From Methylophaga sp. (GTDB lineage Bacteria > Pseudomonadota > Gammaproteobacteria > Nitrosococcales > Methylophagaceae): a stretch of 62,594 bases of DNA. Below the pieces are notes generated by a model. That model had not been told where the DNA came from. It saw only the letters and a list, made by a program, of their open reading frames with translations, and searched no databases. Both the position numbers and the translations under genes were made by a program. Position 1 is the stretch's first letter; each line of letters opens with the position of its first letter. This document shows, one piece after another, positions 26,034 to 37,156 of the stretch. The DNA is taken from contig JAGXHJ010000033.1 in assembly GCA_024636315.1 (NCBI GenBank), forward strand, positions 1 to 62,594. Reading direction: 5' to 3'.

Positions 26034-27162
26034 TGATGCAATGATATTAGATCGCCGTTTATTATTTGCGACAATGGCCTTATTAATAATTGGTTTGGTG
26101 ATGGTTGGATCGGCCTCGATAAGTATGGCCGCCAGTAAATTAGACCAACCGTTTTATTATTTTACGCGCCAGTTTTTATTTGCAATAGTCGGACTTGCTG
26201 CCGGTTGGCTAATTTATTCGGTGCGCCTGTCAACATGGCAGAGATATGCGCCTCATTTATTAATCTTTGGGACTGTTTTATTAGTATTGGTATTAATTCC
26301 TGGCGTAGGCCGTTTAGTTAATGGTAGTCGACGTTGGTTGCCATTGGGGCCGGTCAATATTCAAGTTGCAGAAATTATTAAGTTATTAGCTATTATCTAC
26401 ATAGCTGATTATTTACAGCGCCATTACGGGCAATTAAAAACCTCATTCTTTAAGATATTTGCGCCCTTGTTTTTACTGGTGGTGGCCGCGGGATTGTTAT
26501 TGTCTCAGCCCGATCTAGGTTCAGTCGTGGTGATTTTATCAACGGTGTTAGCCATGTTGTTTTTAGGCGGAGCACGTTTAGATGTTTTTGCGGCGTTAAT
26601 AACAGCGCTAGGTGCGGGGTTCTGGCTGATGATATGGATTGAACCATATCGAATGGAACGCCTACAAAGCTTTATGAATCCTTGGGCTGATCCTTTCGAT
26701 AGTGGATTCCAATTAACGCAAGCATTGATCGCTTTTGGACGTGGCGATTGGTTTGGTGTTGGCCTTGGCAGTAGTATGCAGAAACTGTTTTATTTACCAG
26801 AAGCCCATACCGACTTTTTATACTCAATTCTTGCTGAAGAATTAGGCTTAGTAGGCGCGATGAGTGTGATTGTTTTATTCTTCATATTTGTCTGGCGGGC
26901 ATTAGTTATTGGTCGTGCAGCAGAGTTAGCAGGACAAGTATTTGCCGCCCAACTGGCCTATGGTATCGGTATCTGGATCGGTATACAGGCTTGCATCAAT
27001 ATGGGCGTAAACATGGGCGCACTACCGACGAAGGGTTTGACCTTACCGCTGATGAGTTATGGCGGCAGTAGCTTGGTGATTGCCTGCATTGCAATAGGGT
27101 TATTATTCCGAGTTGACTTAGAAACACGTCACCCAGAAAAAGCAGCTGCGAGGTTACGTTGA
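26026..27162 (+). CDS. ftsW: Septal peptidoglycan polymerase FtsW (SEDS family)
   Basis: SEDS glycosyltransferase working with FtsI. About ten membrane helices; visible family features are VGSASISMA near the N-terminus, NGSRRWLPLGPVNIQVAEIIKL, SQPDLGSVVV, and the C-terminal GALPTKGLTLPLMSYGGSSL. The frame is open from 25930, but the ATG at 26026 is chosen: AGGGTGGT precedes it, and the extra upstream residues only translate the murD C-terminus in another frame. This gives 378 residues. It shares 8 bases with murD and 4 with murG. Confidence 0.96.
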   Translation: MNDDAMILDRRLLFATMALLIIGLVMVGSASISMAASKLDQPFYYFTRQFLFAIVGLAAGWLIYSVRLSTWQRYAPHLLIFGTVLLVLVLIPGVGRLVNGSRRWLPLGPVNIQVAEIIKLLAIIYIADYLQRHYGQLKTSFFKIFAPLFLLVVAAGLLLSQPDLGSVVVILSTVLAMLFLGGARLDVFAALITALGAGFWLMIWIEPYRMERLQSFMNPWADPFDSGFQLTQALIAFGRGDWFGVGLGSSMQKLFYLPEAHTDFLYSILAEELGLVGAMSVIVLFFIFVWRALVIGRAAELAGQVFAAQLAYGIGIWIGIQACINMGVNMGALPTKGLTLPLMSYGGSSLVIACIAIGLLFRVDLETRHPEKAAARLR

Positions 27163-28244
27163 TGACTAGACGCATATTAATTATGGCTGGCGGAACTGGT
27201 GGACATGTTTTTCCGGCTTTAGCAGTTGCAGATGAATTGCACGCACAACAGTGTGACGTTTTTTGGATGGGTACTGAAAATGGTATTGAGGCGAAGTTAG
27301 TGCCTGCGGCAGGTTATCCATTGACGTTTATCCATGTCAATGGTTTACGTGGTAATGGTTTGATGGGCTGGTTATTGGCTCCGTTTAAGGTATTGAAAGC
27401 GGTATACGAAGCGATAAAAGCAATTAAAAAACTCAAGCCAGACGTAGTGTTAGGAATGGGCGGTTTTGCTTCTGGCCCAGGGGGGCTCGCTGCATGGTTA
27501 TTAAAAACACCAGTAGTCATACATGAACAGAATGCGATTCCAGGAATGACAAATCGTTTGTTATCGAATATTGCGAAGCAAGTATTAGAAGGATTTAGAC
27601 AAAGTTTTGACACCTCTCGTGGTGCAGTTTGGGTCGGTAATCCGGTCCGAGCAAGCATAGAGTCTATTGAGCAACCCGATAGCAGATTTGCCAACAGAAC
27701 AGGGGCAATACGATTGTTAGTACTTGGCGGTAGTTTAGGGGCAAAAGCCTTGAACAATGTAGTGCCACAAACAATGGCACTTACTAATGAATCAAACTTG
27801 TTTGAAATAAAACATCAATCAGGTGAACGGCATTTAAGCGAATGCCAACAAAATTATCAAGGTGCAACGATTAAAGCTGAAGTTACTGCGTTTATAGATG
27901 ATATGACAAGTGCTTATGCGTGGGCTGATTTAGTGATTTGTCGTGCCGGTGCGTTAACCATTGCTGAATTGGCCGCTAGTGGAGTGGGAGCAATATTAGT
28001 TCCTTACCCATATGCTGTGGATGATCATCAAACCCATAATGCTTTGGCGTTAGTGAACTCAGGTGCGGCAATGTTAATACAAGAAGATACGCTGACGGCT
28101 GAATTATTACTAAAACAGCTCAGTACTTTTGTTGGTAATCGTGAGAAATTATTAGAAATGGCAAATGCCGCTCGTAGCCAAGCTAAATTAGGTACAGCGA
28201 AAGTAGTTGCGGATATTTGTTTGAAAGAGGTGGCACATGCATAA
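27159..28244 (+). CDS. murG: Lipid I N-acetylglucosaminyltransferase MurG
   Basis: Peripheral inner-membrane GT-B enzyme that adds GlcNAc to lipid I to make lipid II. The N-terminal glycine loop [17 protein letters not shown], the loop [16 protein letters not shown], the [15 protein letters not shown] segment, and the UDP-GlcNAc site [15 protein letters not shown] are all present in 361 residues. It overlaps murC by 8 bases. Confidence 0.97.
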   Translation: MMTRRILIMAGGTGGHVFPALAVADELHAQQCDVFWMGTENGIEAKLVPAAGYPLTFIHVNGLRGNGLMGWLLAPFKVLKAVYEAIKAIKKLKPDVVLGMGGFASGPGGLAAWLLKTPVVIHEQNAIPGMTNRLLSNIAKQVLEGFRQSFDTSRGAVWVGNPVRASIESIEQPDSRFANRTGAIRLLVLGGSLGAKALNNVVPQTMALTNESNLFEIKHQSGERHLSECQQNYQGATIKAEVTAFIDDMTSAYAWADLVICRAGALTIAELAASGVGAILVPYPYAVDDHQTHNALALVNSGAAMLIQEDTLTAELLLKQLSTFVGNREKLLEMANAARSQAKLGTAKVVADICLKEVAHA

Positions 28245-29655
28245 ATTAACGTCAGCAATGCAAAGTCGCGTTAAACATATCCATTTCATCGGCATCGGTG
28301 GTGTGGGCATGGGCGGCATCGCCGAAGTATTACTGAATTTGGGGTATGAAGTTACAGGTTCAGATTTAGCTAATAATGCTCTGATCGACCATTTGCGTGA
28401 CTTAGGCGCGACAGTGATGATTGGTCATGATCCAATCTATTTAGAAGGTGCTGAAGTGGTGGTGGTTACCACGGCAGTGGGTGAAAACAATGTAGAGTTA
28501 CAAGCGGCTAGAGAGCAACGAATTCCAATTGTGCCACGCGCAGAAATGTTGGCAGAATTGATGCGATTTAGTTATGGCATTGCAATCGCTGGTACCCATG
28601 GCAAAACGACTACAACAAGTTTAGTTGCAGCCTTGTTAAGCGAAGGTGATTTAGATCCGACTTTCGTTATCGGTGGCCGGTTGAATAGTGCGGGTACTAA
28701 TGCAAAATTAGGCAGTGGTCGTTATTTGGTGGCGGAAGCCGATGAAAGCGATGCGTCATTTTTATTTTTACAACCAATGATTTCGGTAGTGACTAATATT
28801 GATGAAGATCATATGGCTACTTATGACGGTGATTTTGAAAAGTTGAAAGCAACGTTTATAGAATTTCTACATCACTTACCTTTTTATGGTTTGGCTGTGA
28901 TGTGTATCGATGATCCTGTGGTACAAGAATTATTGATTGATGTGATTCGACCAGTAATGACCTATGGCACTGACGAGCGAGCAGACTTTCAAGTGGTGGC
29001 ATTACAGCAAGCACAAGGTCAAAGCCACTTTAGCGTGATCGACAAAAAATCTGGGCATACTTTCCCAATTACTTTGAATATGCCTGGTTTACACAATGCC
29101 TTGAATGCCACGGCAGCATTAGCTGTAGCAAGAAACTTGGGTGTATCAATTGAAGCATGCCAACGAGCATTACTTCAATTTACCGGTGTTAATCGTCGCT
29201 TTAATATTTTTGGCGAGATTACAACGCCAAGTGGAGAGGTGCTATTAATAGATGATTATGGTCATCACCCTACTGAAATTGCGGCCACGGTTGCAGCATT
29301 GAGAGCTGGCTGGCCGGATAGACGTGTTGTAGTAGTGTTCCAACCTCATCGATACAGCCGTACTCGTGACTTATTTGAAGACTTTGCTCATATATTGTCA
29401 ACGGTCGATGTGTTGGTGGTTATGGAAGTTTATGCCGCGGGTGAAACTAAAATAGCAGGAGCAGATGCGAAAAGTTTATGCCGAGCTATTCGTTTGCGTG
29501 GCCAAGTTGAACCCGTTTTTGTTGATAATAAGCAGGACTTGTTTGAAGTATTGCCTGGACTATTGAGTGATGGTGATGTGCTAATGACTCTAGGTGCCGG
29601 TGATATCGGAAGCATAGTTCGGGAATTACCTGCACTGTTGGAGACGGCTAGCTGA
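28237..29655 (+). CDS. murC: UDP-MurNAc:L-alanine ligase
   Basis: First amino-acid ligase of the stem peptide. Motifs: [20 protein letters not shown] loop [22 protein letters not shown], and [17 protein letters not shown]. 472 residues. The ATG at 28237 overlaps murG by 8 bases; an in-frame ATG at 28258 is an alternative that would remove seven residues. It is followed by murB with a one-base overlap. Confidence 0.97.
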   Translation: MHKLTSAMQSRVKHIHFIGIGGVGMGGIAEVLLNLGYEVTGSDLANNALIDHLRDLGATVMIGHDPIYLEGAEVVVVTTAVGENNVELQAAREQRIPIVPRAEMLAELMRFSYGIAIAGTHGKTTTTSLVAALLSEGDLDPTFVIGGRLNSAGTNAKLGSGRYLVAEADESDASFLFLQPMISVVTNIDEDHMATYDGDFEKLKATFIEFLHHLPFYGLAVMCIDDPVVQELLIDVIRPVMTYGTDERADFQVVALQQAQGQSHFSVIDKKSGHTFPITLNMPGLHNALNATAALAVARNLGVSIEACQRALLQFTGVNRRFNIFGEITTPSGEVLLIDDYGHHPTEIAATVAALRAGWPDRRVVVVFQPHRYSRTRDLFEDFAHILSTVDVLVVMEVYAAGETKIAGADAKSLCRAIRLRGQVEPVFVDNKQDLFEVLPGLLSDGDVLMTLGAGDIGSIVRELPALLETAS

Positions 29656-30545
29656 TGACATCTGCATTCCAAAATCTGCAAGGTGATTTAAGGCTAAATG
29701 AACCTTTGGCTAAACACACTTCATGGCGTACTGGTGGCAATACTAATCAGTTTTATCGTCCTGAAGGTATCAAAGACCTTGCTGAGTTTTTATCTCAATT
29801 ACCCGAAGATGAACCATTGTTGTGGTTAGGCTTGGGTAGTAATTTACTGGTGCGTGATGGTGGCTTTGCTGGAACAGTTATTTCAACGTCGGGTACATTG
29901 CAGCAGTTATCGGTCGATGGCCAAACAGTCACTGCTGAAGTGGGAGTTTACTGTGCCAAACTCGCTAAACAAGCTGCGCGTGCAGGATTATCAGGCACGG
30001 CATTTTTAGCGGGAATTCCGGGTACTTTAGGCGGTGCCTTAGCAATGAATGCGGGTGCACATAATAGTGAAACATGGTCGATAGTGAGTGATGTCACTAC
30101 CATCGATCGGCATGGCGTTATACGTGTACGTAATCCTGAAGATTTTAAAATAAGTTATCGCCATGTTGAATTACCAGCAGAAGAATGGTTTGTTTCTGCC
30201 ACCTTAAATTTAGCTATGGGCGATGCAGTAGCAGAAGCGGAAGAAATTAAAGCCTTATTAAAACGACGTAATATCAGCCAACCAACTAATCAACCTTGTG
30301 CAGGATCGGTATTTAGGAATCCAGAAGGTGATTTTGCGGGTCGATTAATTGAACTTTGCGGTCTAAAAGGCTTAACCGTAGGCGGTGCAAGCGTATCTGA
30401 GAAACACGCTAATTTTATAGTCAATGATGGCAGTGCCTCAGCGGCAGATATTGAAGCACTGATCTTATTAGTACAGCAAAAAGTAGAACAGATGCAGGAT
30501 GTGAAGCTAGTGACAGAAGTTCATATTTTAGGTGAGGTTGCATAA
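29655..30545 (+). CDS. murB: UDP-N-acetylenolpyruvoylglucosamine reductase
   Basis: FAD enzyme that forms UDP-MurNAc. The 296-residue length and lack of the E. coli insertion make it a short-form (type II-like) MurB. Motifs: LGLGSNLLVRDGGFAGTVI in the FAD domain, AGIPGTLGGALAMNAGAHN, and the catalytic-serine region PCAGSVFRNP with the C-terminal EKHANFIVN. It lies between murC and ddl, a common order outside the Enterobacteriaceae. Confidence 0.97.
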   Translation: MTSAFQNLQGDLRLNEPLAKHTSWRTGGNTNQFYRPEGIKDLAEFLSQLPEDEPLLWLGLGSNLLVRDGGFAGTVISTSGTLQQLSVDGQTVTAEVGVYCAKLAKQAARAGLSGTAFLAGIPGTLGGALAMNAGAHNSETWSIVSDVTTIDRHGVIRVRNPEDFKISYRHVELPAEEWFVSATLNLAMGDAVAEAEEIKALLKRRNISQPTNQPCAGSVFRNPEGDFAGRLIELCGLKGLTVGGASVSEKHANFIVNDGSASAADIEALILLVQQKVEQMQDVKLVTEVHILGEVA

Positions 30546-31480
30546 TGGGTTTTGTTAAATCAGCTACTGAGTTTGGACGAGTTGCCGTGTTGATGGGTGG
30601 ACGTTCTGCTGAGCGTGAGATTTCCCTAAAAAGTGGACACGCTGTATTGGCGGCTTTAGTTGAGCAGGGTATTGATGCCCATAAAGTTGATGTCGGTTTT
30701 GATGTCAGCGAACAACTACGAGCAGGAAAATTTGACCGTGCCTTTGTGATCTTGCATGGCCGAGGTGGTGAAGATGGAGAGATTCAAGGCTTATTGCAAT
30801 CAATAGCGATGCCATACACCGGTAGTGATATTACGGGTGCCGTGTTGTCGATGAACAAAATGTTGAGTAAACAAGTTTGGCTTCAACAAGGCTTACCAAC
30901 TGCTGACTACCAACAAGTAACTGCAGATAGTGATATTGATGCATTAATTGACACATTAGGTCTGCCACTGATCATTAAACCGGTAAATGAAGGTTCAAGT
31001 ATCGGTATGAGCAAGGTGAAATCTGCTGTCGATTTAAAGGCTGCCATTAAGTTAGCGACACAATTTGATGCTGAGGTTATTGCGGAGCGGTGGATTGTCG
31101 GCCAAGAGTTTACTGTAGCCATATTAGGCGATGACGCCTTACCGGTTATCGAGCTTAAAACACCACATGAATTTTATGACTTTGATGCTAAATATCAAGC
31201 CAATACCACTCAGTATTTATGTCCTTGCAATTTGAGTGAACAAGATGAACTGCAGTGCCAACAAATAGCATTACAAGCCTTTAAAGCCTTACGGATGTCA
31301 GGTTGGGGTCGAGTTGATTTCATGCGAGATGAGTCCGGTCAATTCTATTTATTGGAAGCGAATAGTATTCCGGGTATGACCGATCATAGTTTAGTACCCA
31401 TGGCTACAAAACAAGCAGGCTTAAGCTTTGCTGACTTGGTGTGGAAAATTTTGGAAAATAGCATGGGAGGACGGAGGTAA
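30545..31480 (+). CDS. ddl: D-alanine--D-alanine ligase
   Basis: ATP-grasp enzyme that joins two D-alanines for MurF. It has MGGRSAEREISLKSG at the N-terminus, LHGRGGEDGEIQG, KPVNEGSSIGMSKV, and the metal-binding end LLEANSIPGMTDHSLVPMA. 311 residues is typical of DdlB. One-base overlaps join it to murB and ftsQ. Confidence 0.97.
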   Translation: MGFVKSATEFGRVAVLMGGRSAEREISLKSGHAVLAALVEQGIDAHKVDVGFDVSEQLRAGKFDRAFVILHGRGGEDGEIQGLLQSIAMPYTGSDITGAVLSMNKMLSKQVWLQQGLPTADYQQVTADSDIDALIDTLGLPLIIKPVNEGSSIGMSKVKSAVDLKAAIKLATQFDAEVIAERWIVGQEFTVAILGDDALPVIELKTPHEFYDFDAKYQANTTQYLCPCNLSEQDELQCQQIALQAFKALRMSGWGRVDFMRDESGQFYLLEANSIPGMTDHSLVPMATKQAGLSFADLVWKILENSMGGRR

Positions 31481-32268
31481 TGGCTAAGAAAATTACCCGT
31501 GGAGCAACACGAATCCCTGTTCGTAAAGAGCGTCAAGCTATTGAGTGGAAAAATTGGTTTCGTCATGGAGTGATATTCACGCTTGTCGTCGGGGTTATAG
31601 GTTGCGGCGCTTATTTAGAGCAAGTTGAGACATTACCTGTTTTTCCTATATTGCATGTCACGGTTGATGGTGAATTTAGCCATATTGATAAACAAGCTTT
31701 AGTCGAAGCTGTAACACCCTTCGCAATCGGAGGCTTTATGAGCGTCGATGTGGCGAGATTACGCGAAGCTGGTGAAGCCGTACCATGGGTAAAAGAGATA
31801 CAAGTAAAGAGAGTTTGGCCGGATAGTTTGCATTTGGTTGTAGAAGAGCAAGAAGCTATTGCGCTATGGGGCGATGATGCATTAGTGAATAATAAAGGGA
31901 ATTTATTTTTTCCTGCAAAGGCTAGCTTTCCAGATGGATTAGTGCAGTTAAAAGGGCCAAAAGGCAGTAGCCGTATGGTTGCAAAACAATTTTATGAGGT
32001 GTCGCGACTGGTCTCAACATTGGGACTAAGCGTGCAGGAAATTGAAATGAATGAAAGAAGGGCGTGGACAATTAAATTGAGTAATGGGGTGAGTGTAATG
32101 TTAGGACGCACTGACAGTGAGCAACGCTTGCAACGTTTTGCCACTACTTTTAAAGCTGTATTGCAACCTTATCAAAAGGATATTACTGCTGTGGATATGA
32201 GGTATACCAATGGCCTTACTGTGGCGTGGGTTGCAGGGCAAAAACATGATTTTAATGGAACAATATGA
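31480..32268 (+). CDS. ftsQ: Cell division protein FtsQ
   Basis: Bitopic divisome protein that recruits FtsBL. A basic cytoplasmic N-terminus is followed by one membrane helix at about 30-47 (HGVIFTLVVGVIGCGAYL), a POTRA domain (FPILHVTVDGEFSHIDKQAL), and the FtsQ beta domain with VKRVWPDSLHLVVEEQEAIALWG. 262 residues. Its stop overlaps the ftsA start by 4 bases. Confidence 0.96.
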   Translation: MAKKITRGATRIPVRKERQAIEWKNWFRHGVIFTLVVGVIGCGAYLEQVETLPVFPILHVTVDGEFSHIDKQALVEAVTPFAIGGFMSVDVARLREAGEAVPWVKEIQVKRVWPDSLHLVVEEQEAIALWGDDALVNNKGNLFFPAKASFPDGLVQLKGPKGSSRMVAKQFYEVSRLVSTLGLSVQEIEMNERRAWTIKLSNGVSVMLGRTDSEQRLQRFATTFKAVLQPYQKDITAVDMRYTNGLTVAWVAGQKHDFNGTI

Positions 32269-33518
32269 TGTCTAAAAGAAATGAAAGAGAACTGATTGTT
32301 GGCCTAGACATTGGTACATCAAAAGTCGTGGCAATTGTGGCGGCGCCCAATTTAGATGCGGGACCTAGTGACAATGCTTTAGATATTATAGGCATTGGCT
32401 CGCACCCTGCCCGCGGGATGAAAAAAGGCGTGGTAGTCAATATTGAATCAACAGTACAGTCGATCCAACGTGCAATTGAAGAAGCTGAATTGATGGCTGG
32501 CTGCCAGATTCACTCCGTGTACGCAGGTATTGCAGGGAGTCATATCCGTAGTTTGAATTCACATGGCACCGTTGCGATACGTGATAAAGAGGTTACACAA
32601 GGTGACATTGATCGTGTTTTAGATGCCGCTAAGGCGGTACATTTTCCTGGTGATCAACAGTTACTACATGTTTTACCTCAGGAATACATCATCGATAACC
32701 AAGAAGGCATTCGTGAGCCAATTGGGATGTCGGGCGTACGGTTAGAAGCAAAAGTACACTTGATCACAGGTGCAGTAAGTGCGGCACAAAATATTACCAA
32801 ATGTATAGAGCGTTGCGGCTTGAGTGTTGACGGCATTATTTTGGAGCAAATGGCTTCAAGCTACTCAGTACTCGAGCAAGACGAAAAAGAATTAGGTGTG
32901 TGTTTAGTCGATATAGGTGGCGGCACAACTGATATTGCTGTCTTTCTTGATGGTGCAATTCGACATACCGCGGTAATACCGATTGCGGGCGATCAAGTGA
33001 CTAATGATATTGCTGTGGCATTACGTACGCCAACCCAATATGCCGAAGAGATAAAAATGAAATATGCCTGTGCCTTACGCCAGTTGGCACGTGAAGATGA
33101 AACGATTGAGGTACCGAGTGTTGGCGATAGACCACCACGTCAGTTGTCGAGACAAACATTGGCGGAAGTTGTTGAACCTCGTTACGAAGAACTATTGATG
33201 TTAGTACAAGCAGAATTGCGTCGCAGTGGTTTCGAACCGTTGCTTGCCGCAGGGGTAGTGTTAACCGGTGGAAGTTCGAAGATGGAGGGTGTCGTTGAAT
33301 TAGCAGAAGAAGTATTTCATTTACCTGTGAGATTAGGTTTGCCACAGCATGTAGGTGGATTAGTGGAAGTCATCCGTAACCCGATCCATTCCACTGGCGT
33401 TGGGCTATTGTTATTCGGCTATCAAGATGGTGCGAAAGTACGAAGTGAAGTAAATACAGGTGATGGTTTTAAGTCCATGCTCGCGAAAATGAAAAGCTGG
33501 TTCCAAGGTAATTTCTAA
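32265..33518 (+). CDS. ftsA: Cell division protein FtsA
   Basis: Actin-like ATPase that tethers FtsZ to the membrane. The phosphate-1 loop VGLDIGTSKVVAIV, the phosphate-2 region VDIGGGTTDIAVF and the adenosine loop LTGGSSKMEGV are present, and a C-terminal amphipathic helix (FKSMLAKMKSWFQGNF) provides the membrane anchor. 417 residues. It lies 58 bases upstream of ftsZ. Confidence 0.98.
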   Translation: MMSKRNERELIVGLDIGTSKVVAIVAAPNLDAGPSDNALDIIGIGSHPARGMKKGVVVNIESTVQSIQRAIEEAELMAGCQIHSVYAGIAGSHIRSLNSHGTVAIRDKEVTQGDIDRVLDAAKAVHFPGDQQLLHVLPQEYIIDNQEGIREPIGMSGVRLEAKVHLITGAVSAAQNITKCIERCGLSVDGIILEQMASSYSVLEQDEKELGVCLVDIGGGTTDIAVFLDGAIRHTAVIPIAGDQVTNDIAVALRTPTQYAEEIKMKYACALRQLAREDETIEVPSVGDRPPRQLSRQTLAEVVEPRYEELLMLVQAELRRSGFEPLLAAGVVLTGGSSKMEGVVELAEEVFHLPVRLGLPQHVGGLVEVIRNPIHSTGVGLLLFGYQDGAKVRSEVNTGDGFKSMLAKMKSWFQGNF

Positions 33519-33576
33519 AACAACCGTAATAAACAAAATACATAGATAAAATTAGTTAAATCTGGGGAGAAATAAA

Positions 33577-34734
33577 ATGACATTTGAATTAATAGATACA
33601 TTTACACAAACGGCAGTGATTAAAGTTATCGGTGTTGGTGGCGGTGGTGGTAATGCACTTGAACATATGGTGGCAAATCAAATCGAAGGCGTTGATTTTA
33701 TTTGTGCGAATACCGATGCACAAGCATTACGTAAGAGTTCAGCCACAACGCAATTGCAATTAGGAACTGACATTACTAAAGGCTTGGGTGCAGGCGCAAA
33801 TCCTGATGTCGGTCGGCAAGCAGCGTTAGAAGATCGTGAACGGATTATGGAAGTGATCAGAGGTTCTGACATGGTATTTATCACCGCAGGGATGGGGGGT
33901 GGTACAGGTACTGGTGCAGCCCCAGTTGTTGCACAAGTTGCCAAAGAAATGGGGATTTTGACGGTAGCGGTAGTTACTAAGCCGTTCCCATTTGAAGGTA
34001 ATAAACGTTTAAAAATTGCTGAAGCCGGTCTTGCTGAATTAACGCAACATGTTGATTCTTTAATTACCATTCCAAACGAAAAGTTATTAGCTGTATTAGG
34101 CCGTGACATGACATTGTTGGGTGCCTTTAAAGCCGCTAATGATGTGTTGTTAGGTGCAGTACAAGGCATTGCAGAGTTGATCACTCGTGAAGGTATGATT
34201 AATGTCGATTTCGCTGACGTACGTACTGTAATGTCAGAAATGGGTATGGCTATGATGGGTACGGGTCAGGCATCAGGTGAAAATCGTGCTAAAGAAGCCG
34301 CTCGATTAGCGGTATCAAGCCCATTACTAGAAGATGTTGATTTATCAGGTGCTAGAGGCGTATTAGTTAATATAACGGGTGGTCTTGATATGAGTATCGG
34401 AGAATTTGATGATGTCGGTAATATCATTAAAGAGTTTGCCTCAGCAGATGCTACCGTGGTTGTTGGGACAGTTATTGACCCTGAAATGACTGATGAAATC
34501 CGCGTTACGGTTGTTGCAACTGGATTAGGTGGTGTCAAACTGGCTAAGAGTGAAGTACCAGTAGTCGCTACTGCGCCGCAAATCGAGATTGTTAAAAAAT
34601 CTATGGATATTAATTACGATGAACCAACCGTTCTTCGTAATAACAAGCCAGAACAGAAGAAAGAGTTTGATAATGGCGATGTGAACATGGATTATTTAGA
34701 TATTCCCGCATTTCTACGTCGTCAAGCTGATTAG
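33577..34734 (+). CDS. ftsZ: Cell division protein FtsZ
   Basis: Tubulin-like GTPase forming the division ring. The G-box [14 protein letters not shown], the N-terminal [17 protein letters not shown], the T7 loop [14 protein letters not shown], and the C-terminal conserved peptide [12 protein letters not shown], which binds FtsA and other partners, are intact. The linker before the tail is short. 385 residues. RBS GGGGAGAAATAAA precedes the ATG. Confidence 0.99.
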   Translation: MTFELIDTFTQTAVIKVIGVGGGGGNALEHMVANQIEGVDFICANTDAQALRKSSATTQLQLGTDITKGLGAGANPDVGRQAALEDRERIMEVIRGSDMVFITAGMGGGTGTGAAPVVAQVAKEMGILTVAVVTKPFPFEGNKRLKIAEAGLAELTQHVDSLITIPNEKLLAVLGRDMTLLGAFKAANDVLLGAVQGIAELITREGMINVDFADVRTVMSEMGMAMMGTGQASGENRAKEAARLAVSSPLLEDVDLSGARGVLVNITGGLDMSIGEFDDVGNIIKEFASADATVVVGTVIDPEMTDEIRVTVVATGLGGVKLAKSEVPVVATAPQIEIVKKSMDINYDEPTVLRNNKPEQKKEFDNGDVNMDYLDIPAFLRRQAD

Positions 34735-34815
34735 CTTAGTTAGCTTGTAATTAGCGAGAGTAGATCAGCCTATGGTATTATATTGAGATCTATAAAGTTT
34801 TATGAGGATTAAACC

Positions 34816-35733
34816 GTGATCAAGCAACGAACATTGAAAAATGTGATTCGTGCGACCGGTGTTGGGTTGCATAGTGGCGATACGGTCTACCTGACCTTAC
34901 GCCCTGCTGCGCCAAATACAGGTATTATTTTCCGTCGGGTTGATCTTGATCCTGTTGTTGAGATTGAGGCTAAAGCAGTCAATGTAGGTGAAACTGCTTT
35001 ATCAACCACGCTTGTACAGCATGGTCAGCGCGTTTCTACAGTCGAACATTTGTTATCTGCATTTGCTGGTCTTGGCATTGATAACGCCTATATTGAGCTA
35101 AATGCACCTGAAGTGCCAATCATGGATGGTAGCGCGGGACCTTTTGTGTTTTTAGTACAGTCTGCAGGTATCGAAGAGCAAAATGCCCCTAAGCAATTTA
35201 TTCGGATCAAAAAAACCGTCATATTAGAAGACGGAGATAAATGGGCTAAGTTTGAACCTTTCGAAGGATTCAAAGTGTCGTTTTCGATTGATTTTGAACA
35301 TCCCGCATTTAAGGGGCGTCCACAGACAGTTGATGTTGATTTCTCATCCACATCATTTGTTCGTGAAGTGAGTCGAGCGCGAACGTTTGGGTTTATGAAA
35401 GATATTGAAAAATTACGTGAAAATAATCTTGCCCTAGGTGGAAGTCTAGATAACGCGATTGTGGTTGATGATTATCGCGTGATGAATGAAGATGGTTTAC
35501 GTTATGAAGATGAGTTTGTTCGTCATAAAGTGTTGGATGCCATTGGTGACTTATACTTGCTTGGTCACAGCTTGATCGGCTCATTTAGCGGACATAAATC
35601 CGGCCATGAAGTTAATAATAAGTTATTACGAAAGTTATTAGCAGATGATGATTCTTGGGAATTGGTTAGCTTTGAAGAAGAAAAAGATGCACCGATTATG
35701 TTCAGTCGTCCTGCGGCGTCGGTCGTAAGCTAA
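34816..35733 (+). CDS. lpxC: UDP-3-O-acyl-N-acetylglucosamine deacetylase LpxC
   Basis: Zinc enzyme for the committed step of lipid A synthesis. It has MIKQRTLKN and [17 protein letters not shown] at the N-terminus, the metal histidine in [20 protein letters not shown], and the second zinc region [14 protein letters not shown] with the catalytic His in [10 protein letters not shown]. 305 residues is standard. Its presence shows a lipid A-containing outer membrane. GTG start at 34816 with AGGATTAAACC upstream; 81 bases after ftsZ. The convergent dciA gene ends 4 bases beyond its stop. Confidence 0.98.
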   Translation: MIKQRTLKNVIRATGVGLHSGDTVYLTLRPAAPNTGIIFRRVDLDPVVEIEAKAVNVGETALSTTLVQHGQRVSTVEHLLSAFAGLGIDNAYIELNAPEVPIMDGSAGPFVFLVQSAGIEEQNAPKQFIRIKKTVILEDGDKWAKFEPFEGFKVSFSIDFEHPAFKGRPQTVDVDFSSTSFVREVSRARTFGFMKDIEKLRENNLALGGSLDNAIVVDDYRVMNEDGLRYEDEFVRHKVLDAIGDLYLLGHSLIGSFSGHKSGHEVNNKLLRKLLADDDSWELVSFEEEKDAPIMFSRPAASVVS

Positions 35734-35737
35734 AATT

Positions 35738-36181
35738 TTAGGATTTAGTACAACGTTGTGCTAATTTCTGTAATGACGTTTTTAATGGCCCATCATCTAA
35801 ACTGTCTGCTGTTTGACTTAAGGATGTAGCCGCATTACTAGGTAGTGAAATAGGATTGGCATTCTTAGGTTGAATGGCCTGAAAAGAAGGTTTAACTTTA
35901 ACTTCCAATTTGGTCACGTTTTGCGATGTGTGCTCAGAGATTGCTTTGCACAAGGTATTAGCCTGAAAGCGAAGTAAACTTGCATAACTAGCATTGTCAG
36001 TATGGATAATGATTGTCTGATTGTTGATATTTGCCAGCTGGCAATGTGCAGAAAATTGAGGTGGCATTACTTGTTGCAGAATGAAGTTAAGATGGTTAAG
36101 CTTCTGTGCACGTTGGGCGATGTTATAGAGCTGACTATTTTGTTTGCAAACAAGACTCACTTTTTCAGGTTTATTGGTCAT
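35738..36181 (-). CDS. dciA: DciA-like DUF721 protein (probable DnaB loader)
   Basis: 147-residue DUF721 protein. The conserved module is LNHLNFILQQVMPPQFSAHCQLANINNQTIIIHTDNASYASLLRF, followed by a basic Pro/Ser-rich tail. DUF721 proteins of this kind (DciA) load the replicative helicase in bacteria that lack DnaC or DnaI; no dnaC is seen beside dnaB here. It is convergent with lpxC (4-base gap) and divergent from the M23 gene, the usual gammaproteobacterial location between lpxC and secA. Role inferred from family and place. Confidence 0.85.
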   Translation of the reverse strand: MTNKPEKVSLVCKQNSQLYNIAQRAQKLNHLNFILQQVMPPQFSAHCQLANINNQTIIIHTDNASYASLLRFQANTLCKAISEHTSQNVTKLEVKVKPSFQAIQPKNANPISLPSNAATSLSQTADSLDDGPLKTSLQKLAQRCTKS

Positions 36182-36213
36182 GAATACAGTTACTACTCAG
36201 GTTAAAGGATACT

Positions 36214-37110
36214 ATGCAGATTATCATTATATCGCCTAATAATACTAGTCACCGACATTGGCAGGTCTCGCCTAAAAATTTATTTATGTTTGCAGGGTTT
36301 AGTGTACTGCTTTTAATGGCAAGTTTCTTTTTTATAAATCAACAGTTCAGTCTATCTTCCCGCTCCGCCCTCGCCGTAGTAACTCCCCATATTCCATCAC
36401 GTGATGAGCCTAGTATTGCCCAACAAAAAGAAACGGGCTTACAAGACTATTATGCGAAACGTTTAGGCCAGTTGCAGGCTGAGTCAATTAGACTGACTGC
36501 ATTAACAGAAAAACTTGCTGAAATAGCCGGCGTTGATGTCAGTGAATTTCAATTGAATACGGTACCTGCTCAGGGCGGTATCGATGAAAATGGCGAATCT
36601 CTAACGCCCGAACTGTTCAAAATAGAGATGTCACAACTTACAAGCCGTTTTGACGAGCAAAATAAGCAATTAGCCACCATTCAAAATTTATTTTTAACGC
36701 GCGATAGTATTACTTCTGCTATCCCACAAGGTCGTCCTATTGCTGGTGGCTGGTTATCATCATCGTATGGTTACCGTATTGATCCCTTTAACGGTAAAAA
36801 AACCTTTCATTCTGGAATCGACTTTGCAGCAAAAGAAGGTACCGACGTCATCGCCGTGGCCGATGGTATAGTCAGTTATATCGGAGAACGTAGAGGCTAT
36901 GGTGAGCTTATTGAGTTAGATCATGGTAATGGTTATGTTACGAGATACGCTCATAATGAAAAAATAATAGTTAAAACGGGCGACAGAATTAAGAAGGGTG
37001 AGGCGATAGCGTTGTTAGGCTCAACGGGTCGTTCAACTGGACCACACGTACACTTTGAGGTGTTACGAGAAGGTACAAAAATAGATCCCTATAAATTTGT
37101 CAATCGTTAA
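36214..37110 (+). CDS. M23 family metallopeptidase (LytM domain), membrane anchored
   Basis: Predicted peptidoglycan endopeptidase or activator in the periplasm. One membrane helix near residues 25-43, a short coiled-coil region (about 80-160), then a LytM domain. The zinc ligands appear intact: HSGIDFA (HxxxD) and HVHFE (HxH), so it is probably catalytically active rather than an EnvC-like degenerate regulator. 298 residues. The gene lies between dciA and secA, where many gammaproteobacteria carry such an enzyme. RBS AAAGGAT. Confidence 0.9.
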   Translation: MQIIIISPNNTSHRHWQVSPKNLFMFAGFSVLLLMASFFFINQQFSLSSRSALAVVTPHIPSRDEPSIAQQKETGLQDYYAKRLGQLQAESIRLTALTEKLAEIAGVDVSEFQLNTVPAQGGIDENGESLTPELFKIEMSQLTSRFDEQNKQLATIQNLFLTRDSITSAIPQGRPIAGGWLSSSYGYRIDPFNGKKTFHSGIDFAAKEGTDVIAVADGIVSYIGERRGYGELIELDHGNGYVTRYAHNEKIIVKTGDRIKKGEAIALLGSTGRSTGPHVHFEVLREGTKIDPYKFVNR

Positions 37111-37156
37111 AGCTTGAATTTTTCTAACGCACTCCCCATCTCCAATAAATAGACTT

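Noticed and set aside
33678-34184. 168-codon reverse frame inside ftsZ
   Set aside because: Shadow of a highly conserved gene; no features of its own.
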